Positions 27,401 to 42,400 of a stretch of DNA of 64,000 nucleotides are shown in pieces; the stretch's first letter is position 1; each line of letters opens with the position of its first letter. A program made the translations under genes and the position numbers. Source of the DNA: Trichobilharzia regenti (taxonomy: Eukaryota > Platyhelminthes > Trematoda > Strigeidida > Schistosomatidae); NCBI GenBank assembly GCA_944472135.2, contig OX235270.1, positions 53,883,267 to 53,947,266 of the forward strand. Reading direction: 5' to 3'. The notes under the pieces were generated by a model. It was not told where the DNA came from and made no database searches. It was given only the letters and a program-made list of their open reading frames with translations.

Positions 27401-30400
27401 TTTAATTTCGTCATAGATGTACTAAAGGACTTAACGCTAACTGGCGACCTCAGCGACTCACGGATTGACTTGTTACCAGGGGATAATCTCTTTGACTTAG
27501 AGCATGCAGATGATATAGTTCTTCTAGGTGAGGACACTGACAAGATGCAGAGTCTTCTGAACACCTTGAGGAGCAGCAGTCTTCGAATGTTTGGCACGCG
27601 ATTCGCTCCCGTCAAATGTAAGATGATGCTACAGGACTGGACTACATTGACTCACACCTAGCTTAGAAATAGGGAGTGAAGTGATAGAGAGTGTTGACCA
27701 CTTCACTTGCTTGGGGAGTTGCATCAGCCCCAACGGGTTGATCGCTGACGAAATCTCAGCGCGGATACGGGAGGCTCGTTTAGCATACGCCAAATTATGC
27801 CATCTCTGGCTCAGCAGACGTGATATCCAGGTGTCGAGCATAAGACGTGTGTACTGCTCAGCAGTTCGCTCTGTCCTCCTTTATGGCTAGTTGTGAGACA
27901 TGGTCATTGAAATTGGAAGATACGAAAAGACTAGCTAGCTGTCTTTAATCATAGGTGCCTGCGTTCTACTTCCCGTATGAAGTGGTATAATAGGGAAAGC
28001 AATATTGAGGTTAGGTGTCGAGTGCTAGGTAAGGAGCGGAAGTCAGTCGGCGAGGTTGTGAAGCAGTTACACCGATGGGGATGCTTAGGACATGTGGTAT
28101 GGATGCATTTCTAACCATCGCCTTCCTCGACGGGCAATGTTAGCTGACATGGAGTCAGGCTGGACAAGGGCTAGTGGTGGTCAAACCAAAACATGGATTT
28201 GTTAGTCAATGAAATCAACAACAGTTAGCTTAAGTCACGTAGGAAGGTATAGACTTCCTGGTTGGGATCCTTGAGACGGCAAAAACCAATGGCTGGTGAC
28301 AATCGGTGACATGGCTCAAAATTGTTCTCAGTGGCGCAGATGCATCCACTCCTTGTGAGTTATGATACCCAATGAAAGTATATTGTTCCTCCATATAACT
28401 GTTCGTTTTGCCTCATATTTCTGTTTATTATCTCTCCTTCGAATCTGGCTTTACTCTATTCTTTTGCTTTGCGTGCTACATGATGTGCGTGTGGCAACTC
28501 GAACTGGTGCACATCTATGCAAATTTTCTACGTTGAAACCGGTCAGTCAGTGAGTTCCGTTGGTTATTGTTTAGTTGCGCGATATGGTTATGGCAACTCG
28601 TCAAGCCAGAAATATTCTGTAGTATTTGTGCAATATCCGGAAAGTATGGCTGTGATAGCTGACATAATAGTAGCTATTATTTTTTTTCTGGTTTCCAATT
28701 AAAATGTTGGGCTGTAGCAGCAAATTTCAATCCTCTGTCATCATTTCTCCTGATCCTACAACTGTCCACAAGCTGTCACGATCTTTTCAATGTTACCGTC
28801 TGATGCACTCGCAACCATTTACTTCCCATTTCGGCCTGACTTGAGTGTGATATCACTCATTGGTCTCCTCGGCGTGTAGGTAGTTCATCTCGATTTCATT
28901 CTGTATGTTTGTTGAACAATAGGTTCCTGGCTGGATAGGTCTCTGCCGGAGTTCTTTGTTGTCTATCCTATAGGGTTGGCAGTTTGATCTACAGTATCTA
29001 GCCAGAGAAGTAGCTGTTGATGAAAGTCTGCAGTAGGCTGTCACGAATGCTTTTCGTGACTCACGCGCCTAGTCTCTGGACCATATGATAGCACTAACTT
29101 GACATCAGTGTTGAAAATTCGGGTCTTGTGTTTTAAGCTGGGTGCTGTAGGTCTCCACAATGATTTCAGAATTATGAATGCTTTTCTAGTTCCATCCATT
29201 CTGACTACCTTTGACATTGTCATCTATGCCACCTGTAGATGGAATGATGCAGCCCAGATAAATGAAAGAGAAGATTTGCTGTAGAAATCTCCCGTCAAGA
29301 ATGACTGCTGTTCGTTGTCTTCACATCTGTCTTCATTGAGTTCAGCTGAATTTCTGTCTTCGCTGCCTCTTCTGACAACTTGCATGTACCCGTAAATTGA
29401 CAGCTGCACAAATAAGCTGACAGAGTAATTTACGCATTGCATGTCTGTCTGTCTGATCATTCTCACAAATAATCATAATTTTAATGCTAAAGGGAGGTAG
29501 CGAGCTAGACGTTATGCATGTAATCCTACATCTGTGAATAGACGGCGGTGATGGTATCTAACGTTTTCACTCAAATTACTCTCTTGTTCTGGTTATAACT
29601 AATTTTATTGATGAAGTGTAACGTCGTCTCATTGGATGATCTCTCGTGGATCTCTTATCTATGAGTTGTCAATGAAAAGTGTCGAAAGAACGCTGTTTGG
29701 AACACTTGTACGGACTTGTAGGGGACTAATATTAGAGTTCACTAACATTCCAAATATAAAAGTAATAATCCAAGTCAGTGGAGTGTTAAACCACAATATA
29801 TTACCAAAAATACAGTGACGAGTTATAGCAACAAAAAGGATTACTTGGTTATACAGTATAAGTCCTCGGCTACAAATTAATTATATAATCCACAGGCACG
29901 TTAACTGTTTGGACTGCGTCTGCTGTAGCTGCTGTGTTCCGGTTGTAGAAATGTCTTCGGTTGAAAGTAGTAGGCTCCTACAATAAATCCGAAGTATACA
30001 ACAAGGTGTGAGTGGAGCAAGTAAGCAGAAGGGACCAGGGAGAAGACGAAGTCTCCAACAGCAGAGTGTATTTTTCAATTGTACACGGAAGTTATGTATA
30101 TTTCAACAAGAAGCGTTTTAAACAAAAATTATGTACAATATCTCGAATTTATACAAGTAACCAAAAAGTGTACAATCACATTGTTACGTACTCAACAGAC
30201 TACAACAATGCATTATTCGTTGTGTGTGTGTCTGTATCTGATCGGGCATGAAAAACAAGCAGCTGAAAAACCTCTAAGTGGGAAGATAACCAAAGATTTC
30301 TTGCATATGACAGTAATCCTGGTGCTGACAAAGCCTGTCAATCAATTCTGCTGTGGTAACAGTAGTGAAGATTGGTAATGACCTGTAGCCAGTCGTTAGT

Positions 30401-33400
30401 AAATGCCAGGGGTTTTATCGATTATATATGATTTAACCGATGCAAGCAGATTGATACTAGCAGGCTCCTAACATGACAAATAACGAGAGATGCTCAGACG
30501 CAGGCTGACTAAAAATTCCCTCAGCGATCTCCCGTAGTAGTGGAGAACGAAGGCGAGAGAAATTAGAAAGTCGTCAGTAATAGGTTATACCTGCAGTATA
30601 TCTAGGCCTTTTAAGGAAACGAGCTCCAAAAAATCTGTGATAGGTGAGATAGTTTTCAAGATGAATAGAACTTTCGTAATTTATCACTAATTACAGCTGA
30701 AACGTTAATAAATCAGTTATTCAATCAAATGATTTGACTATCTAGATGTTTCCATTATGGGTAAATTTTGTTTTGATAAAGTCTCACAGTGTTATACAGT
30801 AATGTTTACTGTATATCAGTAAACATTACTGTATAACACTGTGAGACTTTATCAAAACAAAATTTACCCATAATGGAATTACACTCTACCACAGTGCACA
30901 AGTTTTATTCTTATATCTAGATGTTTACTGAAAGAAGAGACAGACTGGTGAATTTCAGTTGAGTACAGATAACAGAATGTTTTTTAAACGCAAAGTGTTA
31001 GCATATCCGTACTTTATAATGAAAGTATTTACTTTTTCGTAAGATCATTCAAGATTCTTTAGTACTACCTGACTGAATTGTCAAGGTAGGACATCTCACA
31101 AAAATGCATCAGCTCAGTTCTTCACACTTCGAAGAAGCACATATAAAAGTGGAGAAGTGAAAAGTAACAGAAATACAGTTGACGAAATTGCACAAGAAAA
31201 AGAATAATTGGACAAGGATTAGCGCGAAGCTTCAGAACACCAATGTTGATGAGTAGTGAATACGTGTATGGTGTTGAAAACGGTTTTTAGTCAAACCATT
31301 GAATCTTCACCTCATGTTCCTTAGCATCCTGATTACCCCAGTCGAGTGGATGAGGTTAAAAGTGTAGAAATTTATAGATGTCATTTAGTTCCGATCCACA
31401 TTAACTCTTTCCCAGCTTAATCCTATTTCGCTTGACATTACTCATCGAGAAAGGCTGTAGCTCGACAGTCTTAATGTATGTCCTGGCCATCTCAGTTTTT
31501 ATTGCTTCACAACCTGATTGATTCACTTCCTTTGGCTGCCTAACACTGCACCTAACCTTACTATTACTGATCATATTGTTTCACTAAACATGCGGAAAGG
31601 CTAAGGACTGAGCAAACTGCTGTACAGAACACATATATGTAAATGATGTAAGTCGACTCTGTTTCACCATTTCAAGCGTACCTGAAGAATTGTTTGGTTA
31701 GGCTTAACTATATGTGATAGTCTGATACTGTAGATATTTGAGAAAATCCTAGGTGACTGATTGATTTGCAACCAGTACCAACTTTGCTGAATGATCATTG
31801 CCGTTGTCCTGTTTTCCGGCCTTTCAGTATTACCGCATAAGATACGAGCCAAACCTCAAATTGGTCGGAAGATTGGTCTCGATCTCCCGGGCAACTAGCA
31901 TTGGAAGTACTTGGTGCATATAAGGCGACTAGAAGGCCAGTTTGTGCGTCAGTGGCACAGTAGTACGACGCTTGGCGACCACGTAGGTGGTTCGGAGTTC
32001 GATCTCCGGCCAATGCACTCCTTTACCTCGCTAAGCTAGTAATAAAACTGGTAGAGAGCATGAGGTTGAGCATGAGGCTAGTGACCCCATCCCGTAAAAT
32101 GCTAAACACCACTGCTACCGAAACTCCAAGCATCCATCTTGAAGCCCCGTATTCTGCTGGGGACGTAAAAGAATAAAAAAACGCCAGTTTAAGGATTTCA
32201 AGGAGGCTGAACCTGGTCACTGGAAGATAGTTTGTCTGGCCTGCTGCACTAACGATCTCAAATTTAAAGCACAACCTTCTATTTTCGACTGACACTCGAA
32301 ATGTAACATGCAGTCAGTCGTGGAAAGTTATTACCTTGGTTATTTGTTATTGAGGTACGAAGTAATTCCCGCACTAATTATTAACTACAGCTAGTATACG
32401 AGGTCACCCAAGAACGAGAAGGAATGTGGTAGTAAAGTCTCACTGTCACAATAACCGAAGTTGAATAGCCTCTCAGTAATTTCAGAAATGTTCTTTATGT
32501 AAGGTAGGAGTATTTTCTTTGTGTTTTTGTTGGATACTTTTGATTTGGTTGGTAGGGTTGAGGGTAGATGTCTTTAGATGATGTATCGTGGATACCCTTA
32601 TTTTGGAAGAAGGACACAATTTAGTTTTCTACCGTGATGCATTTACGAGGTCACCACAAGAAGGTGGTCAGACCGCAGTCGAACAAAATACCTGTGAAAT
32701 TTAGATTCTCTCTCATAGAGCGGTCAACAACTGGAGCTCCTTACCTGGTGAATGCTTTCAAAGAGAAACTAGATCTCTGCACAGATATATGTCGCAAGTA
32801 TTAACATAGGCAACAAGAGCCTTATAATATGAATCTGAATCTACCATTCTCCTCGATGCAGGAGTACTGCAATGCGTCCTGGCTCTTCTGGACAATGTTT
32901 GTGTGAGACATTTTTTGTGTGCCATTGGGTTGTTACTTTGGTAATGCAGTATTTGATCTGCGTGAGTTGGTTTTCAGTATATGTGATCTCCTCACTTTCC
33001 TGTAGTTGTTCGTTTGACTAAGACGTATAAAGTGGAGTTATTTCCTAGGGTTCCTCTTCCCTTGTGAACGTGATTTCGTTGATTATGTTCCTGGTTAGGT
33101 TACGAGTGTTTTCTTAGTCGTTTCTTCCGATTATCACGAATGTGCTACCCATGTGACGTGTTCATATTTCGGGTTTAATTTTTCGTGCGATTATGTTTTT
33201 AAGCCTTTGCATAAGAGCTTCTTTAATTAACCCTCATATGAGCATTCCCATCAATGCCCCTTTATTTCTTCATATTTTTGGCCATTCGACTGAAAATACC
33301 TTGTTAGACATAGGTTTATGCATTCCATCCATCCAACTTGAGTGTTGTGGGAGGTATTCATTGTGGTTTCTTTCACTAGTTTCTGTCAAATAGAAGCATA

Positions 33401-36400
33401 TAATGCTGTAACCTCGAAAGATACAGTTATTTCTTGGTCGTCATTTGAATATGTTTGATTTTCACTAGAAAATTTGGCTGGAGATTTGATGGAGTGATTA
33501 CAGGATTCTGTTAAAGGTTCCAGCTTTCTATATTGTTCCCTGAATAAATTGTATGTTAGGGTTCCTGGGAATGATACGATTGATCGTAGTTGAATGTTTG
33601 ATTTATGCATTTTAGGTGTAACGTAGAATCGATGTAGAACGAGTTTGTTGGGTTTCATTCGCCAGTGATCTGGCTTTTTGATATGGCATGTTTTAGCAAA
33701 GTCGCTTAGGCTTCTTTGGATGAGATTTTTCGTGAGCTGTTGGTTTACATTTTGACCTGTGAGTAGGTCTTCAGCTTTCCTAGCGTATTCTTTTCTGTCG
33801 ATATAACTCATTGTTTCACTAATACACTAAATATGTGAGTATAAGAATGTTTGAAAATCAGCATGGTTTCCAACATATTTGTTACACTGCTGTAGAATGT
33901 TTTCCATGTTGATGTTGCAGTACGCCGTAGAATCAACAACCATAGTTTTACTGGTGATGAATTATCATTGAGAGTTCAAAGAAAGAACGAAAAGACGAGA
34001 ATAGCTTAGTTTGTGGACTTCAATAAGTTAATGTTTATAGGAGAGTAAGAGTTTAATATTGCAACGTTTATTTCCTAAAGATGGAATGTATACTTTACAA
34101 TATAATAAAAAGAGTTGTTCAAAAACTATTCTTAAGTCTGACTAACCCGCTATTTGTAGTCTCTTATCAAATCAAAGTATTGATTGTATGATTCACATGC
34201 ATTATCTGGATCACCACTAGCCTAACAAATACCTTACTTGCATAAACTGTGTGTGTGTGTGGAAGAGTAGACTTATTTTAAATAGATTTGCTTTTTGTAT
34301 AAATTATTGTCAAATCGGTCCTATATCCCAATCATCAACTAACAGTCATAAAAGTACAACAAAGTATAGCAGGGTTGGTGTACTAATAAACAAACTTTGT
34401 CGTCATAATGTCTTTGCTAGTGTGTAATTTCCCCACATGCATTTTGAAAGTAGACCATTGCGGAAATCACGTAACGTTTTCGCCTATTCAGGAGACCTGT
34501 CTTCCTTTTTACCTAAATGAACACTTACTGCACCTTCTTCATATGGACGACACCTTAATGTTGTCCATTGATTTTAACTGGTTCAAAATGACACGAACAT
34601 ATTATTTAAAGCTAGTGGGAGCGTAATTGCAACGTTGAGGGAGTTTGATTTGACTGGAAAAATCGCAGAAAACCAATATGATCAGAGTTGATCCAATGTT
34701 CAAAGATTGAATAATGTAATGATTAACTGCTCAAAGATGATTGTTAGAAAATTCTGTGTACCCTATATAACCGGCACTTTACGATCAATTTTAGAGTCAT
34801 TCGACGAATGAGTGACAAGGCATTAGAAATTTGTTACATCGCCATTTAGATGACGATATAACAAGAAACAATAGTCAGTAACTTAATATATGCATAGGGT
34901 TTCGTCGCCTTGGTAACCCTAACCTTAGTCAGAATGATTGTATCATTTCTCAACACATGTAAGGTTAAATAATAAGTTTGCTTCTTTAAAATATGCCCAG
35001 TTAACTTCATTTGACATTTATTCAATATTATATTAGTTGTATTACTCTACCTAAATAGCACGATCTACTAAACATACTCATTTGTTGGATCCACTAGGAA
35101 GACAGAGGTGGTCCCCTATGCTTGTAAAGCAAGACATTTTAATGCGTAATCGAAGTCAGCCTTCTGCGAAGTAACAGTTTGAATGTGCAGATGTCAGAGG
35201 TGAATCCATTTAACTTGTTATAATCACTGAAATGGTTGAGAAGACGCTGAGACTTCAGTGCCACATCATAAGCATACTTTGGGAAGACTAAGGAGAATAT
35301 TACTCTACTTAATCCAATAATTATGTTATTATATGAAGTTTTTTCGAAGTCATAAATCGTCTTACACATCGCACACTGACTGACAGAATACATTCGACAT
35401 AATCAATGATCAGACATATGACGTTGCTTGCATCCTAGTGACTAATCAATGTACTCATCACTGCCCTACGGGAAGTAAATTATCAGCTTTAATAACTTAA
35501 TAGTAACATCTATAACTGCAGAACTCTATGATATGAATCTTCAAGGGGATGTTGGTTCGTTACATACTGCAGATACGCATCGCTAATAATAATAATAATA
35601 ATAATAATAATTGCTTTATTCCAAAAACAGTACTCATGATACAGCAAGGAATTTTCAGCATTCAGTACAATATTGCATCTAATTTACCCAAAAACGACAA
35701 AAAAAAATTAAAAATACACAATACATAATAGTAATAAAACGATTGTTGTAGCAGCTACGTAGCAAAATACTGTGTGCCATACGGAGAAAAATATGTATAA
35801 AGTACAAAATTGTAGTAATAATAGTAATACCAACTAATATAAAATAGCAGAGTAACGATTTAAACGATAGAAAGTGTAACACCATAAAATACAGAAAGAT
35901 GAGCGATAAAAGGGTCGATTCACTGTACTAATTACATAGTAACTTGTAAGTTTCACGTCTAACAGAGTCTTCGTCACATAAAGTACGCGCTAAATAGGGT
36001 ATTGTAGAATTTCTATACTTAGTAGTACGAGCATATATCTTTTTATATTGACTTCTCGTCCTACCTGATGAGATACAAGGGGACAGGTGTGAATAAAGGG
36101 GGTGCAGAGGGTCTGACATTATAGCCTTTGCCCATTTCGTACAGGAATTTATATGCCTCTCGACTATAGTATTAGCGAGCTCATGCAGTGGCAGACCACA
36201 AGCTCTACTCACAGCATTTAATACTCTTCGTAATATGATATAATCTTTTTTGAAAAGCCCAGGAAAGATTAATGGAGAGCAGTAGAGTACAATAGGTAAA
36301 ATACAGGAGTTTAAAAATTGCAAAACTAAAGGTTGGTTGATACCTGATTGTCTTAACTTTTTAATGTAGAAGGTAAGACGAAACATTTTCTTAGAGATAG

Positions 36401-39400
36401 ATAAGATATGGGATGACCATGAAAGGTCAGAGGAAAAAACTAGTCCAAGGTATTTAATACTTGATTTGGTTTCAATTTCCGTGCCATCTATGCTACAGGG
36501 ATCATGAGAGTTAACTAGTTCAAGTAAGTCACGTCGATGCTTGAAAGTAAAGTCAAGCACCTGACATTTGGAAGGATTTAATATAAGACCATTTGACTTG
36601 GACCAGTTGTTGATGTCCAACAGAAAGCTATTAAGTTTGGAGCTGTCAGACTCGGAAGTGATAGGCAGTGATACAGTCAGATCATCTGCATATTTGACAA
36701 AGTTAGTTTCGTTTGAATGAGGTAGGTCATGTAGGAAGAAAGAAAAAAGAAAAGGAGAGAGGACAGCACCTTGTGGAACACCGGATTTTGTAAGCGAGGT
36801 AGAAGAAGATTTGCCGTTATATACAGTATACTGCATTCTATCAGAAAAATAGGAATGCAACCAACTCTTAGCCCAGGATCCTGTTTGTGTCAATGATAGC
36901 TTATTTAATAAAAGGCCCCTAGGTACAGAGTCAAAAGCAGATGTGTAGTCTAAGAAAGCACTACGAACATATTTAGCACCTTTGTCTAAACAAGAGACAA
37001 CATTGTGATACAAGACAACCGCAGCATCCAAGGTACTTCTACCATGTTTGTATGCAAATTGTTTAGGATCATTAAAAGGTTTCAAAGCGGGTTCAAGACG
37101 AAGTAAAAGTAATTTTTCCATCAATTTTAAAAAGGGGGAAGTAATTGCAATAGGCCGAAATTTAATATCAGAACCAGAAGATGGTTTTGGTATAGGGATA
37201 ATTTTAATGTTTTTCCATGCAAAAGGTAGAACGTTACCGGAAAAAGAGGCATTAAAAATGTTAGTAAGAGGATAACACAAAATATCAGCACAATTCCTGA
37301 GGACAATGGCAGGTATGCCGTCAGGACCAAGGCTTTGAGAAGGCTTAAGAGACCGGAGACATTTAAGCACATCAAGGGTATTAAAACCACTAAAGTTATT
37401 GTCAATATGATTTGTATCATTTGGAAGGGTATCAACAGAAGAGCGTATGAAAGATTTATTAAGAGTGTCAACATTAAGAGATGGAACAGAAATACATCGC
37501 TTACCGTTAGTAATTTCTTTGAAAAGTTTCCATAAATTAGAAGGGGTTTTACATGACAAAAATCTTTGATTATATAAAACACTTAGTCTTTTTATTTCCA
37601 GTTTTATCAGCATGAGCGCCAACAAGCCCAAAACGTAGGTCAAAGGCCTCCTGCCAGTTATCTTTAGACATTCAACACACACGTTTGTGTAATCGAAGAA
37701 TAATCACAGACGGTTGCTACTTCTAGAGGTACCCGAATGAAAAAGTATATCGACCCCTTCGATACTTCTGACGTGTTCACTGAGTGTATCACAGGTAGAA
37801 ACAATGTAGGTCTCTGCAGATAACAACATTTTCACAGCTAGTAGGAGTGTAAAATTGAATTTAATAAGGTGGTTAAGTACCTAGTCATAGTAAGTGCAAC
37901 AATCAGACCAAGATGCAATTTAAAGTCTGAGTGATTTTGTTATGGTGGACTGAGCCATGTCAGGTATCATCATTTCAGGATGATGAGTTAGGCCGATGTG
38001 TACACGAGTTAGTGAATAGTGTCTTCATTCCTACCCAATTTACAACACAATATGCAAACTCTTTATGATAATCAAATGAGTCATTGCAGTTCTATTTCCG
38101 CATGTGATGGTGGCTTTCTGTACTATTGTACATAGACAAATCAATCAGATTGTATAAGGAAATTATTTTACAACATTATAGGGGGCTAGTTGCTTACATT
38201 ACTTGAACATCCCCTTGCAGAAAATCGTTCAATTTAACACTGTACACGTGTGTTATCAATAATATTAATATTATCCCCTTGAGTTTCGAGTGGAATATAA
38301 GATCTCCACTTTGTCTTATTCCCTGCAGTTCTTCTTGGCTAGTCTCACGACTGCTCATAATCTCTCATTTCATCCTCATACAATCTCCTCCATATCACCT
38401 TCGAACACCCAACTCTTCGCTTCCCATTCAGGTTCCACTAGGGGGCCTTGCACACGATTTCATTCTACGGTCTCCTCAGCGTGTGTCCATTCCATCTCCA
38501 TTCCCTTCAACATATTTGTTGAGCCATAGGGTTCTTGGTTGGTTTGTTGCTAGAGTTTCTCGTTGTTAATTCTTTTTGGCCAAAAATTCTTCAACAAGCA
38601 ACGGCATGCGACCGCACAACCCAGGTTCAACTACGAGCTTTTTAACTGCAGCAACTTTAATATACGCTTTTGGAGCTGGAGTTACCACGGCTGCTGGCAC
38701 CAGACTTGCCCTCCAATTGGTCCTCGTTAAGGGATTTAAATTGTACTCATTCGAATTACGGAGCCTCAATTGAGTCCCGTATTCGTATTTTTCGTCACTA
38801 CCTCCCCGTGCCGGGAGTGAGTAATTTTCGCGCCTGCTGCCGTCCTTGGATGTGGTAGCCATTTCTCAGGCTCCCTCTCCGGAATCGAACCCTGATTCCC
38901 CGTTACCCGTTATTATCATGGTAGGCAGATCACCTACCAACAAATCTTCAGTATGAAAGGAAGGCAGTTGTTGATAAAAGTGTGCAGCAGCCTGTTGGGA
39001 ATGCTCTTAGTGACGCACCCAACTTCTGGTGTTGAAAACCCGAATTTTGTTCATTATGCTGAGTGCAGAATATTTCCAAACTGGTGTCAGACTGACTGAC
39101 GAAGATATGTCTTGCCTTTCCGATTCTGGTGTTCACATCCCCATCCCTTCGCTTGTAGATGCAATGATGCTACCTAGATAAGTGAGGAAAGTGACCTCTT
39201 TCAAATTCCTTCCGTTGATAGTGATTGGTGTTTGTTATTATTAGCTGGTTATTTTCATCGCGTCCATCTTCTCTACGTTTATTTGAAGCCCTGTCTGTGA
39301 TGCTTCTTCTGTCAATTTGCTGGTTCCACCTGTAATTATCCAAGTTTGTGTGACACTAGACATAAGTAAATCCTCGAAATATAGATCGTCTTATTGCTTC

Positions 39401-42400
39401 AGCGTATTCCTCTTCTCGCTCCCCACATTCTGACGCATGATCCAGTCCTCCAAAATTAGGAATACCATCGGTGATAGTAGGCAGCCGTGTCTTACTCCTA
39501 TATTCACTTCGAACGCTTCGCTAAGTCTTCCGTTGTGGATCACCTAACACGTGGCATCGTCATATAGCCAGTTGTTGAATGAGGTTGACAAAGACTTGGG
39601 CATTGCACGCCGTAATGTTGAAGCAGTTTCCAAATTACTTCTCGGTCCATGCTGTCGAAAGCCTTTTCGAAGTCGATGAAATTGAGGTTGAGGGAGGTTT
39701 GACTGCCATCCTATGCTTTGTTCTGTGATGGTGATGCGTAGAGTTGAGATTTGACCGGCACATGATATACCTTTCCTGAATCCAGCTTGTTCCGGGTGGT
39801 GGGCGTAGTTGTGCATCCAGTGTATCTTTTATTCTCTCTGAGATGATGCGACTTAGTATTTCACTTCGCGTGGACAAAAGCACTATCCCACGCCAGTTCT
39901 TGCAGAGTGGGGCGTAAGTCGCCCATCCTTCTTAGTTTGACAACGTAGCTTTTCTTCCAATCGGTAGGCACTTTTTCTTCCTTCCAAATCGTCTGCAATA
40001 GTAACATGAGGATGCCTACTATGATCTTTGGATCAGTCTTCAGTGCTTCCGCAGGAATTCTGTTCGGTCCTGCTGCCTTCCTTAGCTTTATTGCATTTAG
40101 GATTTCTGCTCTGTTGTAGGACTGGTATCCACTGGAAGTCTTGTGGTTATTGTTGGTATTTCTGGACGATTTGCGGCTGATGGTCGACTCAAGAGTCCTT
40201 TGAAGTGATCAGCCCATTATCTTCTTTGTCTCTCCTTCTTGGTGAATAAGTTCCCCTGACCATTATTTATTCGTTTCATCTGTCTCTGTCTCTTCCCAAA
40301 AAGAGACCTGGTTATGTAATATAATGTTCTGAAGTCTCTTACGTCTTCTGTGGCCTGCTCTGCTTCAGCTGCTAGTGTGTCTTAGAATTGTCTGTCTTTC
40401 TTAACACTCTTCTCCACTTCTTTATTCAGTTCGACGTACACTGAAGTCGCCTTCCCCTTCTGTTGTCCATCTGTGCATCAATCCATCCTCTGTTTCACTA
40501 TCCTCTCCTCTTCATATAACCTCCTCCAAGTCACCCTTAGATGACCAACATGCCGCTTCCCTTTTGGGTTCCACCCGAGCGATGGCTTGTCTAGTGATGT
40601 CACTTGATGGTTTCCTCAGAGTATGACTAATCCACCTCCATTTCCTCCTCCTTATTTGTTGCAAAATCGGTTCCCGGTTAGTTCGCTCCCGGAGATCCCT
40701 GTTGCTGATCTTCTCTGACCATCTGATCTTGAGTATTGAGCGAAGGCAGCTGTTGATGAAGGCCTGCAGTTTATTTGAGGTGCTCATTATGATGCGCCAA
40801 GTCTCTGATCCGTATAGTAGAACTGACCTCACATTGGAGTTGAAAATCCGGATCTTATTTTTGACGCTGAGTGCTGTTGACCTCCACACAGACTTGAGAG
40901 TAATGAAAGCTTGTATGTATGCCTGTGGAGAAGGCTAAATCTAAATTTGCTTTCCATGTCTCGAAATGGGGAATGCCAACTGAAACTCAAATGTCTTCCA
41001 GTGAGAAAAAAGATAGTTATCTCTTAGTCTCCTCACACTGACTAGGCGAATAATATTGAATAGTTAAATTCAGATACTGACGAATGAATCGGTTTATCAG
41101 GTTCTTCTTCTTCTCGGCCTCAAATAACAAATAATGTGGCCATCAATGAACCAATTTTTTACGAAGAACTGGGCGGTAATTCGCATTTAACTAGGTTACT
41201 GATGTGGTACACTGCACTCTTCAGAACTTGTTACAACTTCAGTAAATAAAACCAACAAATGAAATCTGGCTTTTCACGCTGTAACTTCAACGACAATGAA
41301 ATGTCTGTCACTTTTGGACTGCCAAAATAAGTGCAGGTTGTGTGAAACGATCGTATGTACAATAAAAGACTACCGTTATCAGCTAAACGTAACTTTTATT
41401 TCCTAAGATGTATAAACGGCATCATTTCGTAAGATGATTTATGCTTTCCTCGAGACAGGAGTAATTTTCAGAGACAACAACTCAGTCATTTCTTCAATGT
41501 AAAAGAAATGGAATTTAATCCATATGTATGCAATTAAATGTTACCTCCAGTATATGTATCCATGATAACAGTGACTGGAACTAACCAGTACCATTAACTG
41601 TATATTATCATTTGGAAATATGCGGAACTCCTTTGATGCTACATGTTAATGACATAAAAATGTGTCATTGGTCCGGTGAGGTATAGGTAGAACTGCTTTC
41701 ACTATATAACTAACGGTTTGTTTTTCTTACAGTGAACGCTTTTATAACATTTATTGCTTTACGAACATAGGATGAAGCAGCTGTTGATACCGAAGATGAT
41801 TTGGACACAAAAGAAACTGAAGGACTTATCCGGACTACAGAGGACTTCTTCTTTGAAACGATTGAACGCAAACGTAAGGAACGCGAACTGAAAGAAAGAA
41901 CTGCTGTAGATTCAACTTCTTTCCCGGATGACAAACAGGTATCACATAGAATCTCATTTTAGAAATCACAAAGTATCGATACTCCCCAAGGCATTTATTT
42001 ACGGAAAATGAAATCGACAACTGTTACTTATAAATTCCGACCATTGTGAGTGTGCTGACTACATTTTTCTCACACCAGAAGTTTCCTTCCTTAAGTGTCT
42101 TCGCGTAGTGGTTAGCAGTGTCATTAAATGCAAAGTACTGCAAGAATCTAGTTGGTGTTGTAAATTAACTTCAAACGGAGTAGATAGTGAAGCAGTTATT
42201 TCTGTACAGAATAATATCTGAAGAAGGGAGAGGTTGGACGAGGACAGGACATTTACTCATGAAGCGACTAACTGTTAGTCCATGAACATGCTATGTCTGC
42301 GTTTATCTCTTTTTCTTACGAGCTTTAATTTTAATCAGCATCTCCTTGATTCAGTTCTCTCTTATGTTCATGAATATACACATTTGCTGCATAGAATTTC

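Noticed and set aside
38566..38862. 98-codon protein frame at the rRNA fragment
   Set aside because: The frame is a translation of 18S rRNA sequence.
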